Below are positions 21,312-31,851 of a stretch of DNA of 34,439 bases, piece after piece; positions within the stretch are counted from its first letter, which is position 1, and the number at the start of each line of letters is the position of its first letter. Source of the DNA: Pholiota molesta (lineage: Eukaryota > Basidiomycota > Agaricomycetes > Agaricales > Strophariaceae); the NCBI GenBank assembly GCA_014925825.1, contig JACGCK010000356.1, positions 1 through 34,439 on the forward strand. The letters run 5' to 3'. The position numbers and the translations under genes were made by a program. The notes under the pieces are model-generated. The model saw only the letters and a program-made list of their open reading frames with translations. It was not told the origin of the DNA and searched no databases.

Positions 21312-24300
21312 TTACCGGAACTGCTCCAGCCTGAGTTGCGCCTTCGAGAGTATCTCTACATCTTCCGCCGAAAACATGCTCGGTTTCGACCGTTTCGGCG
21401 GCGACACAGTCACGACCTCGTCCTCCTCTAAACCGTCAGACGACATCGTCAGATCGACGACCTGCCTTCCCTTCCCTTGCGTGGCATTACTTGCGCCTGC
21501 TCGACTCGTCTGCCTGACGGCGTCAAAGAACAACAAGCTGCGGCGCGGTTTGCCTGCGTCCTTCGCCACCCCACCGCGCGCCGAAACACCGCCAGCACCC
21601 TGCCCGCCGACGCTGAACTTGGGCGGCGCCGACCGCGGTGGTGCCTTCGCGAGCGCGTGGCGGCCGGCCGGCGTCACGTTCGTCTCGTCGCGCCTCAGCT
21701 GCACCGGCCGCGACCCCGGCGTCAGGCCCTTCCCAGACGCCCGCTCGCGCCGCCCACTGGGCGCGTTCGTCCGCGACGGCGCGGCGCCACCGAGCACGGG
21801 CGAGCTCCGCGCGGGCTGCGCGCCCGGCTTCTTCCCTGCGGCCGGCGGCGCACGCGGCAGCGCCCACCGCTCGCGCCAGCCGCTCATCACCGCCTGCGCT
21901 CTGTCCGCGCCCGCCTTCGCGCGCTGCTCGTCCTCATTGCCCAGCTCCGCAAAGTCATCGACGTCTATGACATCGATGACTCGTACGGGCTGTTGCACGT
22001 ATGGCGCGGTGTCCGGCGTCTCTGGGGATGGGCTTGGAGGCGAGGTGGAGCCCGACGTATCGGGACCATCAAAGTCGAGTTGATTCTCATCGAGGTCGAG
22101 CTCCGTCGCATCATCGCCTCCTAGCATGCTCCGCAGATCCGGGCCGTGGTGGAAAGTGGGCGAAGGGACGTTGTCGATGTCTGGGTAGATGCGGTTCTTG
22201 TTCGTCGTCGGCGTCGGCGTCGATCCGACAAGGTTATCCGCGTTCTGACCGCCAGACGCGCTGTACCGCACAGGCGTTTGCAGCGGCCGTCTTCGGTCGA
22301 AGGTCTTGGGGCGCTTAACGGAAATGGGGCTGGAGATGACGTCCGCGCCGAAGCTGTGTTCGTCCTCCTGCTCGTCGTCGCTTGCGAGAACGCCGGTCTG
22401 CTCTGGTACATGGGCGGACGCCGCATCTTGCCGTCGACGTTTCTGACATCGAGCCCGAGACGATGATTGGCCGGGCTGCGGAGGGGAGGAGAGCTCCTGG
22501 GCTTCTTTCGAGTACGATGGCGATGGCGAGATGTATCCGTCCTCCTGTTCGACCACATCTGGAAACTCATCTGGGTCCAAATCCATCTCGTTCGCCCCCT
22601 TAGGATCGAAAATGGCGCGTAGAGAAACGTCGGAGCCGTCCAGGTCTTCTTCCGAAGACTCTACAAGGTCGACATAGTCCTCCTCCAGCGAGATGTTCTC
22701 CTTGTTCCGCACATCGTCCGACCGCGAGGGTCCAGCCACGGCAACGCCGTCGCTGTGCCTGCGCTGGACACCGGCGGCGAAGAACTTGGACTGGGTAGCG
22801 CGGAGCGGGGAGTAGCTCTGGCGCGCTTTCTTCTTGCGGTCCATATCCTGGTCCATCACTTCAGCCAACGTGCGCTTCCCGCTGGCCCTGCCTGCGAGAT
22901 TGGGCTTGGCAGCTGGGGATACTGGTGCGGGCGTTTTCTGCATGGGTCGAGGAGGGATGATGGGGTTGGGGCCTGTGGAAGCGTAAGCAGGAATGGTCTA
23001 TCGCAAAACACAAAAAAAGTGAGATGCCGACCGAAGAAATTCATGATGCCCCCAGTTGGTGGTGCGCGTGCTCTGGATGTTGGAGGAATTTCGCGCATCT
23101 TGCCTTTGGACATCAAAGATTTGATGGGACTGTTCGATACATGCACTAAAGGCTTGAGCGCGCGGGGCATAAATCCTTTATTGATGTCTTGCATCGGCAT
23201 ATATGTGGCAGGATCAGCGTCTCCTAGTGCTATTTTCTTCGCCATAAGAGGATCCAGGTCGCTGAAGACCATCGTTAACATTTGTATATCGATTCAATAA
23301 ATCAATAGAACGTACTTTCCAACGTAGGCGTCGAACTCGTCGTTCCAATCGTCGCCGACAGCAGTTAAATGCACTAGTCGCTCGGCATTGGGACAATAAA
23401 CTCGTTGGTGCAAAAAGCACTTCTCCGCTAGTTGGAATAGCTCCCAGTAGCCTGGCGGAATCGACTTCTTCCCCTCCAGAGCGAGCGCTTTGACGACCTG
23501 CTGCGCAGTCTTCCATTTGCGCAAAAGGGAGCACGCAGTTTTGAGGCCAATACCGGGTATGCTAGGGAGGTAATCGCAGCCGCTCAAAATACACATAGCG
23601 CGGAACTGTACGTCAGACCAGCCGAGGAGGGAAATGCCATTGGTATCTGTGGATGAGGCGGTGACAGAGCCGAAGTCTTTTCGTGATATAGATACCACCG
23701 TGTTCGCAACGGCATCCAGCTTGAGCAGTACGTTCTGGCAGCCAAAGACGAGGAGGTCGGAGTCTTCGGTCAGGACGGCGTCAACGATGCCCATGCGCTC
23801 GAGGTAGGCTAGTTGCGCGTCTGCTTCGTACGGTGCGACAACGTATGACACGGATTCTGCGCGCAGGGCCTTGATGAATTGGTATGCCATCTGCGGGGTG
23901 ACGTCTATGCATTTGATGAAGCACTCTCGTGCCTGTGAGTGCTTGCCCTGCCGTTGGAATGCCTTCCCTCTGGCAAGGTTGTCCTCGCGCTTTTGCTTTC
24001 GCTCCTTTTCCGTGCCTTTCTTCGCTGGCAGAGGACCTCCGTCAAAGACAATGTATGGTTCAATCTTGTGATGGCGCAAGAGTCGGACACGATGCATAGC
24101 GTAGTCTACATATCTATTGCAGTAAATGTCAGCGTCAATCGGGTTTTCCAAATCCCCTATTGCGACTACACTCACTTGTGGGTGTCCTTCCCCGTCGCTA
24201 GCTCCGTGGCGCATGAGTACACGCCTCTGTGCAGCCACACGTACGCATCCACCGCGACCGTTTTCCCAGAATATTCGGAGAGGTGCTTGGTGACCTGGAT

Positions 24301-24336
24301 GGACTTGAGTGCCGTCAGTAGACCAGAAATGCCCAT
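21312..24336 (-). CDS. EXO1: Exonuclease 1 (XPG/Rad2 family)
   Basis: 5'-3' exonuclease and flap endonuclease for mismatch repair, end resection and meiotic recombination. Exons by ascending position: 21312-22972, 23032-23261, 23316-24113, 24176-24336. They total 2850 nt (949 aa). Seen: XPG N domain from MGISGLLTALK with Asp30; FDGG with Asp78; APYEADAQLAYL; LTEDSDLLVFG; and the H3TH/metal region LSGCDYLPSIPGIG. The catalytic acids match human positions where I could count them. The C-terminal half is long, acidic and disordered, as usual. It contains SKFF at 458-461, like the MLH1-binding MIP box (SRFF in yeast Exo1), and a PIP-like TGGIMNFF near 389-396. The stop codon overlaps a good splice donor (CGGTAAGT); if that is used, a short exon ending at 21235 would replace the last residues. 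The first ATG is conserved MGI. Confidence 0.95.
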
Positions 24337-24891
24337 ATTCTATGGGTGGGGCGACGTATGGGGCTGCAGACTGGGCAGCATAAAGGTAAGAGAAAAGGTG
24401 GGTTTTGCGATGGCTGGAACGAGCCCAAGCTTGGTACGCCGTTGTGACGTTTGTTTGAGGGAACAAACGCGTCGGTCACCTCACGTGCATGTTATTTGAG
24501 TACAACAGTTTGCGCGGCGCGCTCCGCGCGCGTCGCGTCGCGTGAGCACATACTTACTTAGCGTTTGAAGAAGATCCTAGGTACTAATTGATAATAATTC
24601 TTGATTAGATGAGGGGATGAAAATAACATATATAGGCAGTTATATCACTTCTACTGTTCGTCCTAAGGAGGCCAGCGACTCGGGCCGCTCTTTCCTTGGA
24701 TTACGTGACTGGTAACAAGTCTAGTCTATTACGCCTCTTGTTCCAGTTCCACCTCCGCAATCCGCGTCGACTTGAGTATTTACCCCAAGGTCTGTCGTCT
24801 GTTTAAATGGATTCCAGGGAGCTGATTTCAACTTTCATACTTCAAGATCTCAAGCACTCAAACACTGATATCCTGACTCGATCAAGACTCT
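24337..24891. other. Divergent promoter of EXO1 and F-box gene
   Basis: About 555 bp between two divergent start codons. It contains an ACGCGT hexamer (24467-24472), a CACGTG-like core (tcacgtgcat, near 24481), and a GC-rich run built of CGCG units near 24513-24543. No coding sequence. Confidence 0.55.
24467..24472. promoter_or_regulatory. ACGCGT (MCB-type) element upstream of EXO1
   Basis: Palindromic ACGCGT 131 bp upstream of the EXO1 ATG. In yeasts this is the MluI cell-cycle box bound by MBF, which drives DNA-replication and repair genes at G1/S. The match is exact, but a 6-bp motif can occur by chance. Function here is inferred. Confidence 0.45.
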
Positions 24892-26177
24892 ATGGTCACT
24901 CTTCCACTCGACATTACGGAACTGATCATTGATCTCCTTGCTGATGACGATCCGTCTTCGATGAGGGTATGCGCTCTTGTCTGCCATGATTTCCACCATC
25001 TCTGCAGAAATCATATCTTTGCCACCATTGTTCTGAACAACAGTTATGTCCCGCCTCCATTGCCCACCAGAAGCATGATTAGGACTACGGCTCCTAGGCT
25101 TCAGAAAATGCTCAGTGCCTTCCCAGAGATTGCTGAATCTATTCGCCATTTGATCCTCAACATCTCAATAGACGACCTCAAGAACGACTCACTTTTACAA
25201 ACCTTCAGACAAATCACTCGCTTGAAATTTCTTCGCGTTTCGAAGCACAACATCAATGGGCGCGGGTTTCAATGGAATGATAATCCACTCCGGCCCGTGC
25301 TGCTTCATCTTTTGCATCTTCCAACCCTCACCCAGCTTTATCTTGCCGAAATCGATCATTTTATTATCTCAGATCTTGCACCCTGCATCAACCTACAGCA
25401 CTTTGGATTCAGCCGCCTTACGGTGTTTGATGCCGACGAGACGGTCTCTTCGAAGCTGCCTGAAACATCGATACGGCTTCGTGCCTTGTCAGTTGGTACC
25501 GCAAGCGCTGCGCCTGCAGAGATGACGAAGATATGTGCGGCGTGTCGCGCAGACGGACAATCGTTGATTGATTTCAGTTACCTCAATAAACTATCAGTCA
25601 ATGTATACAGACCAGCAGACGTTCAACCATCACTTTATGTATTCAGCCGTTGCAACCAGCTGACTAGTGTCGAAGTATCCATCGGTGGTATGAATATCCC
25701 ACTCATACCAATACGATAATCCGGTTGTTCACCTGTTATTTCTTTATAGTTTCGCATGACGTTAAGGACTTGACTGAAATTGGCCTTTTCAAGATGTTGT
25801 ATCCTTCGATGCACACACTTCGACATCTTCAAGTGAACACCACCATTTTGAACGAAGGAAATGGAAGGACTGATCCTTTCTGCGGCCTTTGCAACGACCT
25901 CGAGGAGATGAAAAACAGAAATATCATCGAAACAATCACTCTCTGCGTCACTGTCGATCCGAATTCTTACTTCCTGCGAGACGACGAGTGGGGCCGCATC
26001 GACACAGTTTTGACGCAATCCGGTTGGCCGAACCTCCAGCAAGTCTTGTTAACGATCCGAGTTTGGAGCTTTCAGTTCGAAGGCTACGAGTTGGAGAGTG
26101 CACTGAGGAAGTTGCCTCAGACCCAATTTCCTAAATTGACATCGAGTAATTCTATTTCATTCAAATTTGTTCTTTAG
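24892..26177 (+). CDS. F-box protein, intact
   Basis: Exons 24892-25687 and 25750-26177 total 1224 nt (407 aa). Seen: F-box at about residues 3-45 (LPLDITELIIDLLADDD...CALVCHDFHHLC). Then a leucine-rich body with conserved blocks also found in the pseudogene at 18572-19886: WNDNPLRPVLLHLLHLPTLT, SDLAPCINL, LPETSIRLRALS, QSLIDFSYLN and QTQFPKLTS. The lone intron sits at the same place as in the pseudogene. Family role: substrate receptor of an SCF ubiquitin ligase; the substrate is unknown. It is divergent from EXO1 and has the reverse orientation to its dead paralogue, with the PIG-P and EXO1 genes between them. Confidence 0.88.
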
Positions 26178-26607
26178 AACGAAAACTTTCTATACAATTA
26201 TGCATCCTTGCATTTTGCGTCGCCTTGATGCAGTGGGGGAAAGACTCGAAAGGGACCTGGCTCCGAAGACAGTTCCATTGCTCCGTAGACCGAGGATGAG
26301 AGTAACAATATCATATGGGTCTCTAGAATCCTTGAAAACTGGATCCTTGTCCTACGTTGCCTGGATTCGGATCATTCGATGGATATAGTCAGTCTGACTT
26401 CACTCGCTAGAAAAGTAGAACACTATATCAATGAGAGTAAAGTGTTGGACAGTCCAACGCAAGTGCGGCGTAACAGTAGAGTTCGAATCATGAAAGACCA
26501 GCCGAACGGTTGATTCTGATGCAGATCAATTGACAGAGGCACTCTCAGTGAATATCGGAAGGTGTCTCCGAATGGTGGGCCTTGTATTTTGCTATTGCGG
26601 ATGTGCC
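26178..26607. other. Intergenic between convergent F-box and methyltransferase genes
   Basis: About 430 bp of 3' flank for both genes. A 73-codon frame at 26167-26388 shows no motif. Nothing else seen. Confidence 0.5.
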
Positions 26608-27708
26608 TCAAGCAGAAAGCCACTTGTCGGACCAACGTCCTATCCAATACCGACAATTATTTTTGCGTAACTGCAGAGCTTCTTGGTCAAGGGTGCTAAC
26701 TTCTAGCGTCCCAAGCCATTTCTGGTCTTCGTCTACATCGATTATTTCGTCGAAGTGTAGCCCAACGCTCCGTCCTTTCTGGAGGAAGTTATCGCAAACA
26801 TGGGCATGGGTATAGTTTCCGGCCTTCCAATTCGGTTAAAAGGGTAAATGGGTGCAGGAGTATTATGGTATTGGAAAGCCTTACCCCTACGTAAACTCTA
26901 GCGTCCTCTCTTTTGGCCAACAGCTTCTCGATAGAAGAAATAAGCACATCATGTGAATCAAAGAAGTGAAGAAGATCCGATAGGATCACGATTTCATATC
27001 CTGCCATTGATTTCGTTGAAACCGTCGGTTGCAAAAGATTTCTGTTACAATCATACTTTAGAAAGAGAGGAACATTTGTAGAACGCGGCCAAACCAATTG
27101 CACTCACAAAAGCTTCGACGTGTCTGTTCCCCATTCATATCCTTCGCACTTGACAATACAGCCTTCGGTTATGGCACTTCGATTTCTTTCAACATTCTTC
27201 TTCAGATTGCCCAGAATACCTTCATCTGGATAATCTGTGACCACAATGAGCGCTGGTGGATTGGGCTGTGTGCTCAATAGGAGCGAAGGCAAGGCGCTCC
27301 CTGCACCCAGTTCGATAACTGGAAGACTTCATCGTCAATTGGAGCTCGCCAATTGATGTTAAATGACCTTACCTGTCCTCCCATTAAAATCCAGCAAGTT
27401 TCGTTCGATCCGCTCCGCTAGGTAGAGTGCAGGAGAAAAGAGATGATCTGCCAATAAGGTGTTCGCCTTGGATTATGCTTTAGGATCGACATCATAGATT
27501 GGCTGATACTGAGCGCACTTTGCCTTCCTAAAAATATTTGCAAGAGTCAGACGAGGTCGAGTTTACAATGAGCGTGCATTACTTTCGGTGCCAGCGTCAA
27601 TTGCAGAGGTCCATATCTAATGATGGTGTCGTCGATTACTGGCTTGCCTCCTAGGAACTCGAGGGCATCGCTGAGAATGTCCTCGTTATCCAGATCGACG
27701 GCGGACAT
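26608..27708 (-). CDS. EFM7: EFM7-like protein N-terminal/lysine methyltransferase
   Basis: Class I SAM methyltransferase of the METTL/nicotinamide-N-methyltransferase-like family. Yeast Efm7 methylates the N-terminus and a nearby lysine of eEF1A. Exons by ascending position: 26608-26823, 26885-27041, 27108-27318, 27373-27466, 27519-27527 (9 nt), 27583-27708. They total 813 nt (270 aa). Seen: an acidic N-terminus (DLDNEDILSDAL), NTLLADHLFSPALYLAERIE, motif I VIELGAGSALPS, post-I VVTDYPDEGILGNLKKNV, the family mark GYEWGTD, ILSDLLHFFDSHD, and a C-terminal NCRYWIGRWS. The 9-nt exon adds Glu-Gly-Lys between APK and ANTLL, where the frame is otherwise kept but a 116-nt intron would be needed; 52- and 55-nt introns fit this genome better. 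The substrate is inferred from the family. Confidence 0.88.
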
Positions 27709-28971
27709 GAGTACAGAGTGTTCAAGAAGATGACCGTGAAGACGGGACCAAATTGTTTGCGATTGTATCAACCACAAGGCGTTGAACTATGTGTGTTTGA
27801 CAATGATGACCGCAACCCCGGGGCCTTCTTCTCGACATCCATGATCTATCTCAGCACCTCCTGAAACTTTTATCCCTATGGGACTTTCGGAAATCGATCA
27901 AGGATGAGTGAATATTTGAACCTCCAGTCTATGAATCATCCGGCGCTTTTGCGCAGGGCCCAGGCGTCTCATCAATTCAAAAGAATCTGGTTGGAACTTG
28001 GCAATACCAACCCCAAGCCTTTCGACAGGCGCAGTCTCGCATATCACTACACTTTCAAGCTTCTGCCTCTCCGAACCACCCACTAAATGCTCCCCACACT
28101 CGATACCCTCACGGCTGTATCTTTGTCTACATGCCTACGCGGTCTCTAGATTTGCAAGCCCACCTAAGTTCTCTGTATCTGATACTACACGTCAAGATAA
28201 GACTTTCTGTGCCAAGGAAGTCCTGAACTCCTGCTCATGACCAAGGTTCTGTTGATACTCAGACCTTTGTTCCCTCGATTCAAAGTTGCCTGGCGACAGT
28301 TGGCGACTCGACCCGCACACAACAGCACTAAGCGCTGGATGTTATTATCTTGTTTGACCCTGTTGGACCTTTGTTCACGAGGCTGATCCAAGAAACGTCC
28401 GTGGTGTCCAGCTGTGCCCGGTTTATTCACTCAATGCTAGGCTCTCCTGAAAATTTAGATGTTCTTCATTGACAACCAAATCTACGCCAATTTCTGATTC
28501 GATTTAACCTCCACGTTCAGTGGTTGTAAGATATCCCGCGTTCAATATTCTAAAGCTTCTCTACCATTTCACGATGAACTCCAATGCCCGTATGTAAAGG
28601 TGGTTTTCGTCAGGCGTCAATGCATCAACAGAGTCCGTACATCGGTCTCCGCCAAGGCTGCCCAGCGCCGTTCTATGCTTGTACGTACGTAGTCCCGCCA
28701 AGCGGCCAAGTTCTCGCCTGCATATTTCAGGGATTGATAAAAAGCGGCTCCTCATGTCGACAACGCCCCCATCCCCTTCTGTTCTTCCCTTGCTCCGGAC
28801 TCTTGCTGACTTAGGGTTGATTACCTGAGTTTTTTTAGTTTGCTTTTATCGGCGCCAGCTTCGCCTCATTTTTTATTTTCGTTCTAACTGTCTTCCTTTT
28901 TTTTGCCTGCTCTTTCACTCTCACTAACACTCTCCTTAATCGCGGATTGTTTCTCTCTTTTCGTTTTGAAA
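27709..28971. other. Divergent intergenic, 1.26 kb
   Basis: Between the divergent methyltransferase and carbonic anhydrase genes. Short frames have no family motif. The right part (about 28838-28971) is pyrimidine-rich on the plus strand with several CT and T runs, as common just upstream of start codons of well-expressed basidiomycete genes. Confidence 0.5.
28838..28968 (+). promoter_or_regulatory. CT-rich tract upstream of the carbonic anhydrase
   Basis: About 130 bp dominated by C and T with runs of T up to the start codon. In filamentous fungi such tracts lie at the transcription start of strongly expressed genes. Expression level here is inferred only. Confidence 0.4.
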
Positions 28972-30432
28972 ATGCATGCATCAAGCTTCGTGTTTCTCAC
29001 CCTAGCGGCCATCTCCTCCGTCTTTGCCCACCCCATTCATCACGCGGAATTGCGCATTGTTGGTCGCGCACAATCTGCAAAGTTTATCAGATCTGAAGCC
29101 GCCGCCGTGACGAATGCCACTGTCGCTGGGTTTGAAGTCCTTTCTGGTGGCAACAAAGCATTCCGCCAGAACCTCGCCAATACGGACCCCAAGCTCCTTC
29201 AGACGCTGGCAGATGAGGGCCAGAGTATGTGTCTTTCATCGTTGAACAAAGAACGTCTTTTTAAATCCCGTCATGTTACAGCGCCCCCTTTCATGTTCAT
29301 AGGATGCTCCGACAGCCGCGTGAGCGAGGGTACCGTTTTCAACGCAAAGCCCGGTACCCTCTTCACCCAGCGTAATATTGCCAACCAGTTCCAGAGCGGT
29401 GATGCCAACGCGTAAGTTTTCCTCTGCCTCACAAACTATTACGCCCATTCTTAAGTCTGTTTTCCCTTCCTAGTCAATCAGTGCTGTCGTACGCCGTTGC
29501 GGAGCTCGGCGTGAATCATATCATTGTCATGGGTCACTACGGCTGCGGTGGTGTCGCGGCGTCAATCGCCTCCCCACCCGTGAACCAGATTGATGCGGCC
29601 AATGGCGCTGTGCAGAGTTGGATTGAGCCTATCAGAGAGATCTTCCGCAGCTCGAATAGGTATGTTGGTTCTGAGCATCGGGGTGATTGTTCTGATCCCC
29701 GGAATTTTGTAGATCGGAAATCGTGGATCTTCGCGCAAAGATTGAAGGACAGACTTTGATTGAGGAGCCTGATATCAAAGAGCGTGCGTCTTTTCGCGTT
29801 TAACATGGACTATGAGCATCGGGGAATTTACGTTCTGTTACTTATCCAGCTGGTTTCCGTGCTCTCGTTGAAGAGAACGTCAAGATTGGAGTGCGGCGCA
29901 TCGCAACTAGTTCAGTCATTTCCAACGTACGCCGCCCCAACCACACCCTTTTCGAGCCGTTCGAGCTAATATTATCATCTACTTCTCCTAAAAGCACTAC
30001 GCTGCTCTAGCGGCTCTCGGGTCCAGCGGGGAGAAGACACGGCGTGCTAGTCATCACGCAGGCGGCGCCCTCGCCGACGTCTTCATACACGGATGGGTGT
30101 ACGATATCGAGAACGGCGAGGTCCGCGACCTCGGGGTCTCCGTCGGCCCCCCTGGCAAGGCCATCCCTGCTGCGCCCTTCGCGGCTGTCGCGAAATCCGC
30201 GGCAGAGTCGGTAGACGCGCATGGGAGTTCCGAGTCGGCGCCTACGTCGTCGTCATCTGCTACCGCCACCGCCTCCTCTACGGCGAGCGCGGAGAGTAAG
30301 TTGGGGGAGAGTACCGGCGCGACGAGTGTGGCTGCGTCGACGACGACGGAGGTTGTGCCAGCTTCCACGATCTCTGGTACCAGTTCGAATGCTGGTGTAC
30401 ACGTCGTTGGCTTGAAGATGAATCCAGCTTGA
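28972..30432 (+). CDS. Secreted beta-carbonic anhydrase
   Basis: Interconverts CO2 and bicarbonate. Exons 28972-29224, 29282-29411, 29474-29659, 29713-29783, 29850-29926 and 29995-30432 total 1155 nt (384 aa). Seen: an N-terminal signal peptide (MHASSFVFLTLAAISSVFA) with a likely cut after FA; the beta-class zinc site CSDSR (Cys93, Asp95/Arg97) and HYGCGG (His149, Cys152); ELGVNHIIVMGH; and VNQIDAANGAVQSWI. The catalytic core ends at about WVYDIENGEV, and a Ser/Thr/Ala-rich tail of about 80 residues follows, probably O-glycosylated. A longer frame begins at 28903, but the Met at 28972 gives the cleaner signal peptide and follows the CT-rich tract. Fungal beta-CAs are usually cytosolic or mitochondrial, so the export signal is the notable feature. 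There is no strong hydrophobic C-terminal GPI signal. Confidence 0.93.
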
Positions 30433-30966
30433 GGGAAGAGATTATATGATCATGGAGTGCAGATTGGGGTAATTATGTAGATCTACATCAGCTTTTATTT
30501 TTCATGGACTTTTGTGCGGTAGTAAGGTTTTGGAACTCAGGATAATGGGATTATTTCACAAACTTCGGGAGCGACATTGGTAAGACGTTGAAGTACTTCA
30601 AATCGGCTTACTGGCGTGTTATTGGGTGCAATTTGACTCAGAAGGGCGATATCTGAACAGATAACGGAGTTGATGACGAGCTGATGATTTGGATTGGTTG
30701 TTTTCCCGAATTTCAATACATTTGCGATATGAACATTGAAGCACCTTCGCCGATTCCGGGGGAGGTGCTATTCAGGTGCTATCTATGATGATGTCCTTCA
30801 TACTCACTTGCGTCTTTTGATGCTTTCCACATGGGTCATAAAACTCGAGTCGCATTTTCGGTACCGCACCAGTAGGAGGTATCAGATATGTTTCCTTTAT
30901 GAAAGAAATGTATAAAAGGACAGATAGGCTGTTTCTAACCTGTTCAGCCAATTCTGACTATCAAAT
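30433..30966. other. Intergenic, carbonic anhydrase 3' to GNAT promoter
   Basis: About 530 bp without a recognisable gene. A minus-strand frame at 30897-31151 is a shadow of the GNAT gene and its 5' flank. Confidence 0.5.
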
Positions 30967-31659
30967 ATGTCAACCGTACCACAACCACAGCTCGTCACCA
31001 TACGCTCGCGCTCCCCAGCAGCGCGCATTTTCCTTCGCTCGCCCATTCTTAGCGACTCGTTCTCCTTCACCGCCCGCGCACACGACCCCCTCTGCACCGC
31101 ATTCCTCCCGCACATCGCGAACCCTAAAAATCCTATCACCGTCGCTTCCAACGAGAAGCAGATTCAGCGTTGGCGCGCCGAGTCAGGCGTGGGCGGATAC
31201 TTCCTATCCATCGTCTGGCTTCCGGAGGTCAGAAGTGAACAGGCAGCTGCAGGACTTGTACCCAAGGAAGGGGAGGAAGAGAATGATGTATGCCAGACCA
31301 TCGGCGATACAGGCCTCGGGCCTCTCGACCTCACCGCCAAAACCGGCGAGACGGGGCTCATGCTCAACAGTGGACCCATAACACGGCGCAAAGGATACGC
31401 TGTCGAGACACTCGATATGATCTTTGCGTTTGGATTTGATCATCTAGGACTTGAACGAATCAACTTTGGGACGCATGAAGATAATGTAGCGATGCGCGGA
31501 TTATTGGAGAAGAAATTCGGGATTCCAGCACGGTGGAAGGAGGAGAGCAAGGATTGGGCGTTCGAAGTTACTCCTCAATGGTGGAAGACTCGTCAAGATG
31601 CAGCAGGGGAGAGTCGAGTCGTTGTTGATGTTGAACCTCTTGACGAGGAAAAGAAATAA
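30967..31659 (+). CDS. GNAT-family N-acetyltransferase
   Basis: Single-exon gene of 230 residues. Seen: N-terminal LVTIRSRS and ARIFLRSPILSDSFSF, in the style of RimJ/RimL-like GNATs (residues that recognise the substrate end), then the acetyl-CoA loop ITRRKGYAVETLDMIFAFGFDHLGLERI, where R-R-K-G-Y-A matches the (R/Q)xxGx(G/A) signature. This is followed by THEDNVAMRGLLEKKFGI, the expected C-terminal GNAT strand-helix. An unusual Glu-rich insert sits between residues 90 and 120. The substrate is unknown: ribosomal-protein and small-molecule acetylation are both possible. The start at 30967 is the first ATG of the frame and the body begins immediately. It lies just upstream of homoserine dehydrogenase on the same strand. 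Confidence 0.88.
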   Translation: MSTVPQPQLVTIRSRSPAARIFLRSPILSDSFSFTARAHDPLCTAFLPHIANPKNPITVASNEKQIQRWRAESGVGGYFLSIVWLPEVRSEQAAAGLVPKEGEEENDVCQTIGDTGLGPLDLTAKTGETGLMLNSGPITRRKGYAVETLDMIFAFGFDHLGLERINFGTHEDNVAMRGLLEKKFGIPARWKEESKDWAFEVTPQWWKTRQDAAGESRVVVDVEPLDEEKK

Positions 31660-31851
31660 AATGATAATATGATATTTTCTGGATCCTCTTCATTATTTCG
31701 AATGTTTGATTTTCATGTGGTGGCCGTAGTACGTGATGATGGCGTCAAGAAGAGAAATTGAAAGGCGAGTCATGCCATGTTGTCGCTATCAATCGCTCGG
31801 GTTCTTCGCCCGACGTGGTCAATCTACAAGACTCCTCTTTCCCGCTCCATC

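Noticed and set aside
21280..22083. 267-codon plus-strand frame opposite EXO1
   Set aside because: Runs antisense to the GC-rich last exon of EXO1 with biased composition and no motif.
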